Shown here in pieces: positions 34,773 to 45,619 of a stretch of DNA of 64,000 bases. The first letter of the stretch is position 1. Every line of letters begins with the position of its first letter. Below the pieces are notes generated by a model. It was not told the DNA's origin. It did no database searches and saw nothing but the letters and a program-made list of their open reading frames with translations. Both the position numbers and the translations under genes were made by a program. The DNA is from Plazaster borealis (Eukaryota; Echinodermata; Asteroidea; Forcipulatida; Labidiasteridae). The stretch lies in assembly GCA_021014325.1 (NCBI GenBank), contig CM037461.1:7717501-7781500 (forward strand), read 5' to 3'.

Positions 34773-36895
34773 GTCAGAAACAACCGGAATCAAGCACAGA
34801 CACTACTTATGGCATTCATCCGATGTTTAAAAAAACAGCAGAAACTCCAGAAAGTAGTATCCTTCCAAAACGAGTCTCACTGATGGACAGAGTGTCCACT
34901 GCAGAAGCAACTGTCCTGGCTTTTGCTGCTGAAAAATCGTTACCGTATGCTGTTATTCCTGATATAATCGCACTGAGTAAATCCCTTGCCAAAGATAAGC
35001 AAGCGTTAGATGGTCTTTCGATGGACCGCACGTCAGCCTCGTACAAAATGACATATGGACTTGGCAAAACCTTTCAAGATGAATGTGTTCAAGATCTACA
35101 GACATCATATTTTTCCTTGAACATCGATGAATGCACAAGCCAATCTAACCTTCGAGTTGTGTCTGTGTTGGTATGTTACTACTCGGGAAGAGAGGAAAAA
35201 GTAGTAATCAAGCACTTGTCGTCATTTGCACTTACGAAAGTAGACACCCAGAGCATATATGACCAACTGGTGAGGTTGTTTGAGGAGCTAAGACTGCCTT
35301 GGGAGAACCTTGTTTCCATGCTGATGGATAGCTGTAATGTGATGCGAGGCTCAAAAGCAGGCCTAGAAACATTGATTAGAAGAAACAAAGCCCCACACAT
35401 GCTTGATGTAGATGGTGACTCCTGTCACCATGCACACAATGCCGCCAAAGCTTTCTGTGAACCATTCGAAAAGTATGTTGAATTTTTATTGACAAGTTTG
35501 TACAACGACTTCAAATGGTCTGCTGATAAGAAAGAAGTGCTGTTTTTAATATGTGAGACATTGGGCATTAAAAGTACCTCCCCTGAACTCTATGTGAGCC
35601 ATAGATGGCTATCAGTATATGATGTAAGTGTTGATACGGAACGTATGTGGGATGCATATCTGGTGTTTTATTTTGCATTCCTTTCCGACACTGATCGAAT
35701 CACCTACCTTGCATGTATTCTTGATGTATACAAGAAGCACAATATTGATAAGACGATGCAAAAAGGACTAAAAGAGCTGCAAAACAAAATGAAGCTGAAG
35801 ATAAAGAGAATGACTAAAGAGGGTGCGGAAAGAACAAAGAGAATTGTACAGAAGCTGTTCTACACTGGTTCCAAAACCAAAGTCTTACTCCATATTTTTT
35901 CTTCAGTCCTTCCACTCCTCAAAAAATATGTGTTGCTCTTTCAAACAAAGACGTCTATGATTCATCTTCTCAATGACAAGCAAACAGAACTGCTGAAAAA
36001 CTTCATGTGTTGTTTCATCAAACCAGAGAAGCTGAATGAAATAACATCAAGAAGACTAACTCTGCTGCAGGTAGACGACAAGACGAATCACCTCCCAGAT
36101 CATGCAGTATTTCTTGTAAAGCATATTCAGAGAAATTTGCCAAAGACAATGGCCCAGGAAGTTATCGAAACACTAATTAAAGCTTATGTCAAATGTGCAG
36201 CATGTCTACAGAGGAAAATGCCAGTGAACAATGAACTTTTAAGAAGCATATCAGCCATTGATCCATGCTGCAGGGGCCATACTATCACACTGAAATACTT
36301 CTTGAAGTTACCCCAGTTGGTTTGTAATGTATTGACAGATGATCATAGCAAGGAACAATTTGATATAGAAGCACGTCAATTTCAATTAGGAGGTAACACA
36401 ATTGAAACAGGAGACCCAGACATTGTCAAATTTTGGAGTGGATATTCCAACACATACCCACACTTGACCAAAATGGTGTTTGCCATACTAAGCTGCTTCC
36501 ATGGCCCAGCTGTTGAGTCATCCTTCAGCATTATGCAGGAGGTTATGAACAAGAGGAAATCTAGCTTACAAGTAGGCAGCTTTTCTGCCATTCAGACCAT
36601 CAAGTATGAGCTCATGGCTACCAACAAAACAGCATTACAGTATTTTGACAGAGCTGACCCACCATACACCCCAGTAAACACCACCTTGTGCCGAAATATG
36701 AGGGTTGCTTATCGCACATATTCTGATCAGAAAGACACTGGAAGTAAGGAAACACAGGAAAAGTTGAAAAAACTGGGCTTGGATAAACCACCAGCTACAC
36801 TGTCATCCAAAGTCACAATGAAACTGCAGCGATTTCGTATGGCACAGGAGGATCTTGCTGACCACCAGGACAAAAGACGCAAAAGAGCCTTATAG
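34773..36895 (+). CDS. hAT transposase exon 2 (catalytic and dimerisation domains)
   Basis: This exon gives 707 residues, so the spliced protein is 807 residues with no stop or frameshift. In exon order it shows an N-terminal helical part, FSLNIDECTSQSNLRV with the first catalytic Asp, VSMLMDSCNVMRGSKAG with the second, DGDSCHHAHNAAKAFC with the conserved C/H cluster, SHRWLSVYD with the hAT arginine-tryptophan pair, a long insertion domain, and a C-terminal hATC dimerisation segment (GPAVESSFSIMQEVMNKRKS). hAT transposases cut at element ends through a DDE RNase-H fold and act as oligomers in the nucleus. The likely catalytic Glu lies after the insertion domain, but I cannot place it by eye. 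It ends at TAG 36893-36895, about 1 kb before the right TIR. Confidence 0.88.
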
Positions 36896-37155
36896 ATATA
36901 AGGAGGTCAAACATTGTAGGTTTAAATGACCTGCACAGTGTACATGTACTTGCTTTTATTGAGGTTCGGATTTACATTACATTTAAAACAACGACAAAGT
37001 GTGTGTACATTAAAATTAAGAAGTGAAACTAGCAGTTTAATTCTTGAAATCATTTTCATCATTTTTGTCATATAAACTTGGCAACAATTGTTAAACTACA
37101 ATAATGTGAAATAAGCCTAGTTACTGCATCATTAGGGTGCCCCAATTCAACCACT

Positions 37156-37190
37156 GTAAATGCCTCACGTGAGTCACGTGAGGCATTTAC
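37156..37190. repeat. hairpin with 17-bp arms preceded by CATCATTAGGGTGCC
   Basis: GTAAATGCCTCACGTGA and its perfect reverse complement are separated by one G. CTGCATCATTAGGGTGCCCC lies just upstream. The stem differs completely from the hairpin at 33115 while the neighbouring motif is nearly the same. Confidence 0.85.
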
Positions 37191-37903
37191 GTGACGCTCA
37201 CTTGACGTTCCTTAACTTCCATGATCATTCTTACATCATGTAGTGTTTCAGCTTTTTTTTTAAGGGTCCACTCACAGGCCTGGTAGTTGATTTCGTAAAC
37301 AAGCTAACAATCCAAGGAACATGCTCATCACACCACTGCACCATGCTGTCGACGAAATGTGCGTGCATACCAGCGAGGACAGTGCTGTATAAGGTTGTTA
37401 TAGCCCGCGCACCAGCGATGTGATTTTGCTTTTTTTTGGGAAAACACTTTTTTCCTGAGCATGCGCAGACACGTCAAGTCTTTCGTCAAGGTGTTTGTAA
37501 CTGGTTTTGTATGCTATCGCGTAATATTTCATCAATAGAGGACGTTTACTCTTATGCTATCGCATTGTTCAAAAACGCCCTCTAGCGTTGAATATTTCTA
37601 GCACGCACAAAACGAAGACTGTAAGCCTGTAAATTGGAAACGACGTGACTCTGCTTGTCGCACAGAGTGCGTTGTGTACATCAGGATCGCAAAAAGAAAA
37701 TGTCGTCTGTATTTCGCGGAACTTTCGACTGAATTTTCAACAGTCGGATCGTAGCAGGCAGATCCCAGCGCCTGGGTTCCGGTGATATTTTGAGGAGGAT
37801 ATTTTCCACTGTCCCACCGGGCTATCAGTTTTGGTGACTTCGGTGGCCCGGAGATCTTTTCACTGGTCAGGGGCCAGCGGGCCACCGTTAATTTCGACCC
37901 CTG

Positions 37904-38990
37904 TGTATAGATGATAAAAATCCATAGGTGGTTCAGGAGTTCCGATTTTTTCAAATATTAAATTTCATCATCCGGTTTGAACAGGAAGTAAAGGTCAATT
38001 GGGGTCACATTCTGTATATAGCTTCTAAAATTGTTACATACTTTCCCTACAATGAATAGATTGTAAAAATCGAATGAGTTGTTCAGAAGTTAAGATTTTT
38101 TTAAATATTAAATTTCTCTTTCCGGTTTGAACCGGAATTCAAGGTCAAACAGGGTCACTTGTTGTGTAGCGCGTATTAAGTGTATAGATTGTAAAAATCG
38201 AATGAGTTGTTCAGAAGTTAAGATTTTTTTAAATATTAAATTTCTCTTTCCGGTTTGAACCGGAATTCAAGGTCAAACAGGGTCACATGTTGTGTAGCGC
38301 GTATTAAGTGTATTAAGACCTTTCAGGTGATGTATGGATTGTAATTATCCAATGTGTGGTTCAGGAGTTATGACATTTTCAAATATTGAATTTTTCACTT
38401 GTTGTTTCTTGGTATATTGCACAGTCACGTCACGCATAATGTATTCATACATGTGGCTGTACAGTACATACATTAGTCTTCAACTGGAGCGTCCTGGAAA
38501 TAAGACTACACAATGTAAACTCACTACACGTGCTACATGCATGGTCAGCATGTGCGCTGGGCCTACATGTGTTAATACACTGTCGTGCCGTCGTGCGTTG
38601 TCAACGTGAGTCACGTCAAGAGACGCGTGCGCTTTAGCCAACGATAGCTTTAACGTCCGGTTTTGACCAGATGTAAATATCAAAATGTTGTCATTTGTGT
38701 GCAAAAGTTTGAGCAGGCTCAATCATCTATCACCCGATGCAAAAAAATTAATAAAGAAATACGTGGTTTTTGAGATACGAATTTTCTGAAACTTTCAACT
38801 TCTGGTTTGAACCGGAAGTCAAAGTCAAATGGGGTCATGCTTTGTGTAGTGTTTGTTGAACTCTTAACAATCTATCCAATGATATAGATTGAAAAATTCC
38901 AACTTGTGGTTCATGAGTTATGATCTCTTTACAAATATTAAACTTTGACTCATTGTAATTCAATACCTGATGACGTCATCATGACATCAT
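37904..38990 (+). repeat. minisatellite of about 140-bp units, right part
   Basis: This continues the units left of the hAT insertion. Palindromes CTTCCGGTTTGAACCGGAAGT and variants lie near 37970, 38120, 38245, 38655 and 38800. A ~115-bp segment is exactly duplicated at 38050-38165 and 38175-38290 (both contain AGATTTTTTTAAATATTAAA). The array ends with AATACCTGATGACGTCATCATGACA, the same kind of motif that follows the units in the hairpin-ended copies 1 and 2. Confidence 0.85.
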
Positions 38991-39259
38991 CCAGTTTGTG
39001 TCGTCTTGATATTGATGTCCAATTATCTGACGAGTTTCAATGTTCAATTCATTTTTAATCTTGAGTTATGCCCCAAAATTGATTTTTTAAAGAAAAACAA
39101 ACAAAGGCAAACTTTGACCTTCCGGTACGACTGGAAGCAAAGGTCATACGATTTTTGTGTTAACTTTTAAAATGTTGCCCCAGTCTTGATCTATCCGATG
39201 CTGAATTATGAACATCACAGCTTTCAAATTCAATGAGATAAAGCAAATACACAATTACA

Positions 39260-40880
39260 TTAAATTACATTAAATACACATTACACAATTAGAATGTAAA
39301 TGAAACACTTTGAAGGGGCACCTACAGCCGAATACCTAATTCCAGGCATGATGTTGTTCTATATATCGTAGTTTGATAACTTTAAACCAAAAACTTATGT
39401 GATGAGGTGTGGACACCCCTTAAAGGGAAGGGCTACTTGTTTACTTATTTCAAGTAGCACTTAAAGCATACAGCAAGAATCATATGAGAGACCCCTATAC
39501 AAATATTCAGAACGAAGCTTGAGTTACAGCAATAAAAAAAAATAAGATGTTCCATTCAAATGCTGAGATAGGCTAAGCAACAGCAATAACTACTTACATT
39601 TCTTGGCACATTTATGGGTTCGTTTGTACTTGACGTAGGAGTCGCCTGTGTGAAATATTAAACAGATGAAAACGATTAATATTGTAAATTTTAACCAATT
39701 GAAGTCATTGTAGATAACGTTTGATAGAACACAAGTGTGATTTGAAACAAGAAACTTTGATCAAGCTTTAAACTGGTGAGGTCATCAAGACGTCATAGCT
39801 TATTCCTTATCCAGATATTAAGATTTATATGTTTGTGCTAATTTTTTAACAACAATTGGATGAACACCTATTAAATAAAGGGGGCCACTTTCTACTGTCA
39901 CATTAGCAGTTTGTCTAAAACATGTGATTTTTTCTTTAAATACCTGAAACCACCCAAAATTAATTTTAAAAAAGTATACGCTGATCCAAAAGATACTTTG
40001 AATTTAATAATTCTTTTAATTTTTAATTCCCCTAAAAGATCCAACATAAATTATACAGGAAAAGATAGGGAACTTTTCCGTCAAATTGTTATGGAAACTT
40101 GAGAGTGATTAAAAATAAATTAAATAATTGAACAAAATATGAATCAATTCAAATTATTTTCAGTATAAGCCTGCGTGTCAATTCACATCTTGATTTGGGT
40201 TTTTTGTGTCGAAAAAAAAAAGAATCTAAAAGCTTCTCCGATTTAATGTTTGCAGAATTATGCTGATAATTTTGAAATGTGATGCAGTGACAATCCTGCC
40301 TAGACACTGAAATGCTGCCAAACAAAAAACAAAATTGTCTTCGAACTCATTAGGTCAGTCTCCAATGACTGCAAACATTGTAACATTGTAAATGAATACT
40401 CTTCCTTATGCCAGCTTCTCCTGGAAAACATCAGTATTTTCAAAATAAATATTTGTTATTTTTATTCATACTGTACAGACTTGCCTTCAGAAGTAACGAT
40501 TGTTTTTTGTGGACCGATCTTACGTCCTCTGCTAGACCCTCAGTTGCCGTGTAGTAGCGACGCTGGGTTGCTCTATGATGACTCATGTCTGATCCTTGGT
40601 TCTTAAAGTAAGTTCATCAAAATTCTTCAATTAACCATTTACATTATCTGGCTAAAAGAGGAGTGATAATGATCATTGAAAAAAACCCATTAATATTGTA
40701 AAAGTTTGACCCATATTCCTTCAAAATTAAGGATATTGACGTCCACAGCGCCCTCTGGTTACAAATTAAATATTATACTCTTTTGCTGACAATTTGTTGC
40801 AAGTTTCGACAGCTATTAACATCCTTTTCATCGATGTAATGAAATTGTTAAACATTAACACAACACTGACGCCATTGATA
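39260..40880. other. non-coding stretch
   Basis: AT-rich, with no supported gene. A short TTACATTAAATTACATTAAA duplication lies near 39255-39290. Confidence 0.45.
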
Positions 40881-41010
40881 CCTGAACACCTAGTGTTTGT
40901 TTAAACAAACACTAATTCTAGGTTTTTTAGGTGTTCGGAGCATAGCTCGGAACACCTTTTGTTTTTGTTTGTTTTTGTTTTTTTTGTTTTAAGGTGTTCG
41001 GAGCACTTTT
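40881..41010. repeat. adjacent pair of terminal-type hairpins (related end family)
   Basis: A perfect 22-bp palindrome (AGTGTTTGTTT and its complement, 40892-40913) is followed by a hairpin AGGTGTTCGGAGC-ATA-GCTCGGAACACCT (40929-40957, one mismatch). GAACACCT precedes the first and AGGTGTTCGGAGC recurs at about 40995. The layout copies the end hairpins of copies 1-3 with a different stem sequence. It may be an internally deleted relative. Confidence 0.55.
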
Positions 41011-41321
41011 TTTCAAGGGAATAAATTTAATAATTAAAGTCTCTATAAAGCAGTTATAAATACGTTTGAAACCATTTTGGACCGTTTCTCTTCAAATGTA
41101 TGGCGGTAGCGTCCATGGGACTTTGGAGTGCACAATGTTTTGCACAACATGCTGAAGATCGTCGCTGGTTGATACTTTAGAACATGTAGTCTTGTTCAAC
41201 CAGTCTGCAACAAGTGTTTAGATGATGGGAAAAATTTCACAAAATCTAGATTAACACTGAAAGATTAATATTCCTGAAATGTCCTATCTTATCCTATGTA
41301 CCTAGACTAAAAATAATAATA

Positions 41322-42466
41322 ACTAGACACAGTTGCATTTGTGAACAAATGCAGAGCTGTTTCGTTTATATTTTTTTTAAATTAATCAAGTGAATATGAA
41401 AGTCTTGTAGTGTGCACATAATCAACTTAATAATACAATATCTAATGCCTTCGAATTTAGATCAAATGTATTGTCTATATATCTTGTAAAACTGTTCCTT
41501 TACTTTAAGATAACATAACCTGCGAAATGATTACGTCGTGATGACGTGAAATATTTTTCGAATCAGTAATGATCCATATCAAGCCTGTTTAAAAAAGAAT
41601 TTGGATTAAAGCATGTTCCGTAAGCAATTTCTGACTTAAAGGGGCAAAAAATGAAAAAATCATAACAAATCGTGTGATGACGTCATCATGACGTCATTAC
41701 AAGTTTAACAGGAACTTGCCATTATCTAACGACTTGCCAAGTTTCAACATGATCGCACTAATACTTCGGGAGATATACAACTTTAAAAAGTGCACCTTTA
41801 ATGCCGCGTCATGTGACCCCCGATGAGGTCATCAATCTGAAACTTCACACATATGACGGCTGCCTAACGATCAACATGTGTGTAAATTTTGAAGTGATTG
41901 CACAAAACTTCACCACACACATCTTCAAAAAGTCCATTTTGAACAGTTTTCAACCTGCCACTAGAGGGCGCTCTTGTGTATTGTGACGTCATCGGTATTT
42001 TTATTTAATTGCCCACCCATGCCAGACACTAACATCGTTAAAAGCAAGTTCATAACTTTTGCCACTTTTGAATTACGAGGCACTTCCGGTTTCGACAGGA
42101 AGTAGAGGTCATGTGAGGTCACACACACTGAATAAATTGAAGACCTAATTTATCCCTACCTAATCCCGCAAACAGAAACCTACGGTCTCTTGTGGTTGAT
42201 TTGATACGGATTTTTAAATATTTAAAAAAGAAACCTTTAAGATGACGTCATGTGACAAGTGATGACGTCATCATGACGAATTTCTTTTAGACACTTCCTT
42301 GCACCAATGCCTTTCATCACTGAAGGTTTAATTGCAATTGCTCATTGGGAACCTTGCAAATCAGCACTTATAAAAAAAGTTCTGAAGATGACAAATAAAA
42401 ATTTAAAAAAAATAAAAAAAACTTTAACAAAAACAAGAGCTGTTTCGCTGCGCGACGAAACAGCTA
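41322..42466 (+). mobile_element. hairpin-ended element, copy 3
   Basis: The left end has ACTAGA at 41322, hairpin GCATTTGT-GA-ACAAATGC (41335-41352) and AGCTGTTTCG (41355-41364). The right end is hairpin AGCTGTTTCG...CGAAACAGCT (42438-42465) followed by AATAATAA. The interior has several TGATGACGTCATCATGACG motifs (near 41541, 41681 and 42259) and one CACTTCCGGTTTCGACAGGA unit (42081), but no long tandem array. Both termini carry TTTCG where copies 1 and 2 carry TTCCG, so the two ends changed together. Confidence 0.68.
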
Positions 42467-42469
42467 ATA

Positions 42470-42787
42470 ATAAACCACAAGGGAAACTGAGTGGGTAAAA
42501 TTTTAAATGATTTTGGGTTGAACAAAGAAAATTTGACTAGAGCAGGATTTGAACCAACGACCTCCGGTTTAACATGTCGGCACTCTCACCAACTGAGCTA
42601 TCTATCCCTATGTTGGCAGTCTCCCTATTTTGTCAATATCTTTGTTTAGGGTGTGCCAGTCAGAAGCCATTCAACCGTAAACTGCCGTGTAGCCAGGGAT
42701 CACACCCAAGAATACGATACAACCTGGGAAGCGGCAGCCAGGGGATCACCTTTAAGGGGATGCGAGTTTTTATATCAGATATCAAAT
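42470..42787 (-). repeat. tRNA-derived SINE, longer copy
   Basis: On the minus strand 42610-42535 reads like a tRNA: A-box TAGCTCAGTTGGTGAGAG, an anticodon-loop ATGTTAA (GTT, asparagine-type) and B-box GGTTCAAATCC. Anticodon-stem pairing is imperfect, so it is not a functional tRNA. Downstream on the minus strand lies a tail with TTTGTTCAACC and CCCACTCAGTTTCCCTTGTG. The tail recurs in the second copy at 42788-42895. It lies directly against the end of hairpin-ended copy 3. Confidence 0.65.
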
Positions 42788-42895
42788 AATAAACCACAAG
42801 GAAAACTGACTGGGTAAAATGTTTAATTATTTTTGGTTGAACAAAGACAAATTTACTAGAGCGGGATTTGAACCAACGACCTCTGGTTTAACACA
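42788..42895 (-). repeat. tRNA-derived SINE, truncated second copy
   Basis: It repeats the tail and the B-box half of the SINE (minus GGTTCAAATCCCGCTCTAGT) but stops in the anticodon arm. It then runs into sequence upstream of the SAMD3-like relic. Confidence 0.7.
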
Positions 42896-43072
42896 GATCA
42901 CTTTTCTGCAGTGTTTTTGTGTGTACCACACCACCATGAGTGTACATTGCACTGTACGAGCTACTCAGCAATTCGCCCAGATCATTTTCATCTATGCTAT
43001 CAACATCTGAAACCAGCTTGTCAGAGGCATCATCTTTTTTTTTCCGTCGTGTAGCACAGAGAGAGTGCTTCA

Positions 43073-43706
43073 TTGGCCCACCATAATTCAAATTCAAAAA
43101 TTCTCATACGACAGCGAGATGAAACTTGCCAATGGGAAAAAACAGTTTGAGAAGGATGGAACTTTGTTGAGCCCCACTGGACTGAAATCTGATATTTGGA
43201 AAAAAAAATTGCCAAAACCATGTTTAGATTTAAGGCCTATCCGTCAGACAAGCAGTTCTGCTGCGGTAGAAGAAGCGCTGGTTAAGAAGCACCCATGCCT
43301 GAAAGAACCAGGTTCTTCCACTGGCTACCATGGTTGGAAAATAAGCCTTAAATTCAAGATGGGTAACTATAGATCAAAGTTGCGAAATCACGGGTGCACA
43401 GAACTTACTGTTAACTCACTCAAAAGAAAAGGTGACATGAAAGCAGCCAAGAACATTAAAAAGCCATTAAAGGCAGAAGTTAACTACCTTTCTGAGTATC
43501 CTGATGATGAAACAGCTGCAAGCTCTGAAAGGGAAAGGATTGCTCTTCTTGATGAAAACCCCCCCAAAAAAACAATGGAAAAGTGATTATGAAAAAAATG
43601 GCAAAGACATTTTCCCACCGCAGACAAGAAGTAGTTCAGTCTTCAAAAACCGCTTGTTGCTGACTTCAGAGCTAGATGGCCAGCACTCTTTTCAGAAACT
43701 GAGGTG
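43073..43706 (+). pseudogene. SAMD3-like multi-copy protein fragment, frameshifted
   Basis: The frame reads HWPTIIQIQKFSYDSEMKLA, then KKQFEKDGTLLSPTGLKSDI, VEEALVKKHPCLKEPGSSTG, YHGWKISLKFKMGNYRSKLR, KKPLKAEVNYLSEYPDDETA and SERERIALLDE. After a frameshift near 43585 another frame continues SHRRQEVV-like sequence and ends at a GTGAGG donor (43706). This is the body of sterile alpha motif domain-containing protein 3-like proteins (FSYD-E, LLKKHPCLREPGS-TGYYGWK-SLK-KMGNYR, KKP-RAEVNY, ERVALL), a family with very many copies in fish and marine invertebrate genomes. Molecular function is unknown. The SAM domain itself, usually N-terminal, is not in this block; a SAM-like exon lies far off at 4.1 kb. 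Confidence 0.8.
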
Positions 43707-44244
43707 AGGGCCCGTGAGGCATCAAATCCACACTGTATTGCTTTATGATCTGAAATTAGCCGTGTGTGAACTTGTTATTATACTTGACCATTTCCAATCC
43801 AACACGAGCTTCGACCAGCACTTACAGGGTAATGCAGAACCACCTACTGTTATTAAAATCACAAAATTTTGGCAACAACTCAAGCTTTTGTGGTCATCAA
43901 AGCAATTTTATTCCAACCGTCAACATCAGACCTACCTGTACTTCCAGATTGATTGTTTGAAGTCCCTACATGTATGCACAGATATAAACACTAATGCTAT
44001 TTTCCCTCTACATTTCATTAGATTGAGGCCGAGTGTATGCGAATTATTACCGTTAAACTGCAAAGTCAGTTCATGGAGCAACTCACATAATCTCATTCAA
44101 TTGATGAAGTTAAAGGGTGGGGTTGCTGGTGACAAAATTTAGGAAATTTTGACTGGAATAGATGAGTTCATCAATGTTCTTGCTTTGTTTGTGTGGTTTT
44201 GGTTTTCCTTTTTTTTTTCACTGTTTTTGTCACCACCTTTTTTC

Positions 44245-44440
44245 CGTCATGGAATGTAGAACATTGCAGGAGTTGGTCGGGAGTGGCGTCTTCTGGTCGA
44301 CAGAACACGCTATAGATGCGCCACTTGGTGAGGCTGGCCATGGGGTCACTTTGATGCACAAAGTAACAAACCAGTATTTGCGCATTAGGTCATACGATTG
44401 CGATAAGAAGATAACAGATGAGTTACAGGCCCCAAAATAA
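44245..44440 (+). other. coding-like exon, family not recognised
   Basis: The frame reads VGSGVFWSTEHAIDAPLGEA, HGVTLMHKVTNQYLRIRSYD and DKKITDELQAPK, then a stop. The even mix of hydrophobic and charged residues looks like real protein. It has the flavour of the C-terminal part of multi-copy marine invertebrate genes, but I cannot name the family. It could be a downstream exon of the SAMD3-like relic or of another element. Confidence 0.3.
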
Positions 44441-44939
44441 GAAGTGTAAATTCTAAATTGATATTGTTCAAGGGGCAATAAATAAATCTAAACGAATAAA
44501 TGACACATAATATAGATAGGTTTGTCAGATACTCAAGTACTTTTTTCAGATAAGGCAAACTCATGAAAGTTGTAGCCCTACTCTTACTCACATAATGTGA
44601 TGCGATATCGGACTGAACCTAAACATGTTATGGAATTACTTTGTACTATAACTGGTCTCTTCAGAAAGAAAAACGGCGAGGAGCACTGATACAAATGATC
44701 TTCTGCTGGAGCAGATTTATGTTCTCAAATTTTAGCTGTCCGGTGACCCTGACTGTTTACATTGTAAAATGATGGAGCAGGATTTGAAGACAAATAATTT
44801 AGATATTACCAAATTGGGGAGGGGGAACCTTTTTTGTCATTATCTTCAAAACTCTATCGGCGACATCCGCTGGGTTTTTCCTGTCTACATCATAAGGGGT
44901 TGTGTCCGACAATTCTGTCTGACGAAGTTTCAGGAGGTG

Positions 44940-45195
44940 CATAGCCCTAATTGATCTTATTTCGGCAGGATTTATGTTAGTTTTAATGGCCTTTGGCCGG
45001 CTGATGTAGATTTTCTGTTGATAGTTTTTTTACTACTGTTCTTGTATTTTTTAGTGTATATTCCATTTTTAAATATTCTTAAATAATTGTTGACATCTGT
45101 CTGTACTTTTTACTTTTGTAATGTGCATCTGTACATGTTTTTTTTATGAAACTTGCGCATAATATATGAATAAATTATTAGATTAGATTAGAATT
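44940..45195 (+). repeat. probable LINE 3' UTR with (ATTAG)n tail
   Basis: Non-coding T-rich sequence ends AATAAATTATTAGATTAGATTAGA. A short tandem tail after an AATAAA-like signal is the usual 3' end of CR1/L2-type LINEs. The coding part is absent. Confidence 0.4.
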
Positions 45196-45279
45196 ATTTA
45201 TTCAGCCAACGTTAAAAAGTTAAAAAACCAAAACATCGGAAATTGTAGTGCAACTCGATCTCTCTAGATTTTACATTAT

Positions 45280-45425
45280 AACTGTAATGGTCTGTTTTAT
45301 GGGTTACCCGACTCTCTTCTTGTTAAGCTTCAACGGATTCAAAACTCTGCTGCAAGACTTGTTACTTATACTTGTTCAAATGAACGCATTTCTAGAGAAA
45401 CAATTAGCGCAGACCTAATTACCCT
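45280..45425 (+). pseudogene. LINE reverse-transcriptase C-terminal fragment
   Basis: The frame reads GLFYGLPDSLLVKLQRIQNS then AARLVTYTCSNERIS. This matches the conserved LDYCNSLLYGLP...KLQR-QN-AAR segment behind the palm of CR1/Jockey-type LINE reverse transcriptases. Only about 45 codons remain. Confidence 0.75.
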
Positions 45426-45619
45426 CCAAACTGATATAATAATACGTAATTGCTTTGTTTTCTTGATTTTCATTAATTCAAGTTATGCACGCTCTACGTG
45501 CACACTGCAGTGTTTTTATGCTAATACCGGTGAAAAATAAATGACTTGCCCGTGTTATATTTACACCTTTTAGCTTATGTTGAGTTTATGAATCTTGCTT
45601 TTTGTCATTTATAACTCAT

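Larger units (their letters stand above)
32615..37903 (+). mobile_element. complete hAT transposon, 5,289 bp
   Basis: Perfect 16-bp terminal inverted repeats CAGGGGTCGAAATTAA bound the element. TGTATA is duplicated at 32609-32614 and 37904-37909. The flanking minisatellite unit reads through once one TGTATA is removed. Inside are a TTAA MITE (32716-33092), two perfect hairpins (33115-33164 and 37156-37190) and a two-exon transposase gene. A 6-bp duplication is shorter than the usual 8 bp of hAT elements but fits the hAT6-type group known from Repbase naming. Perfect ends and an unbroken gene suggest recent activity. Confidence 0.9.

Noticed and set aside
37598..37954. 118-codon minus frame across the right hAT end
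   Set aside because: It spans the TIR and target duplication, so it is a junction artefact.
42535..42610. A functional tRNA-Asn gene
   Set aside because: A- and B-boxes are good, but the anticodon and acceptor stems mispair, and the same sequence recurs truncated with a SINE tail.
42888..43097. Minus frame with RRKKKDDASDKLVSDVDSID
   Set aside because: It overlaps the start of the plus-strand SAMD3-like block and a SINE edge. Composition alone is not enough.
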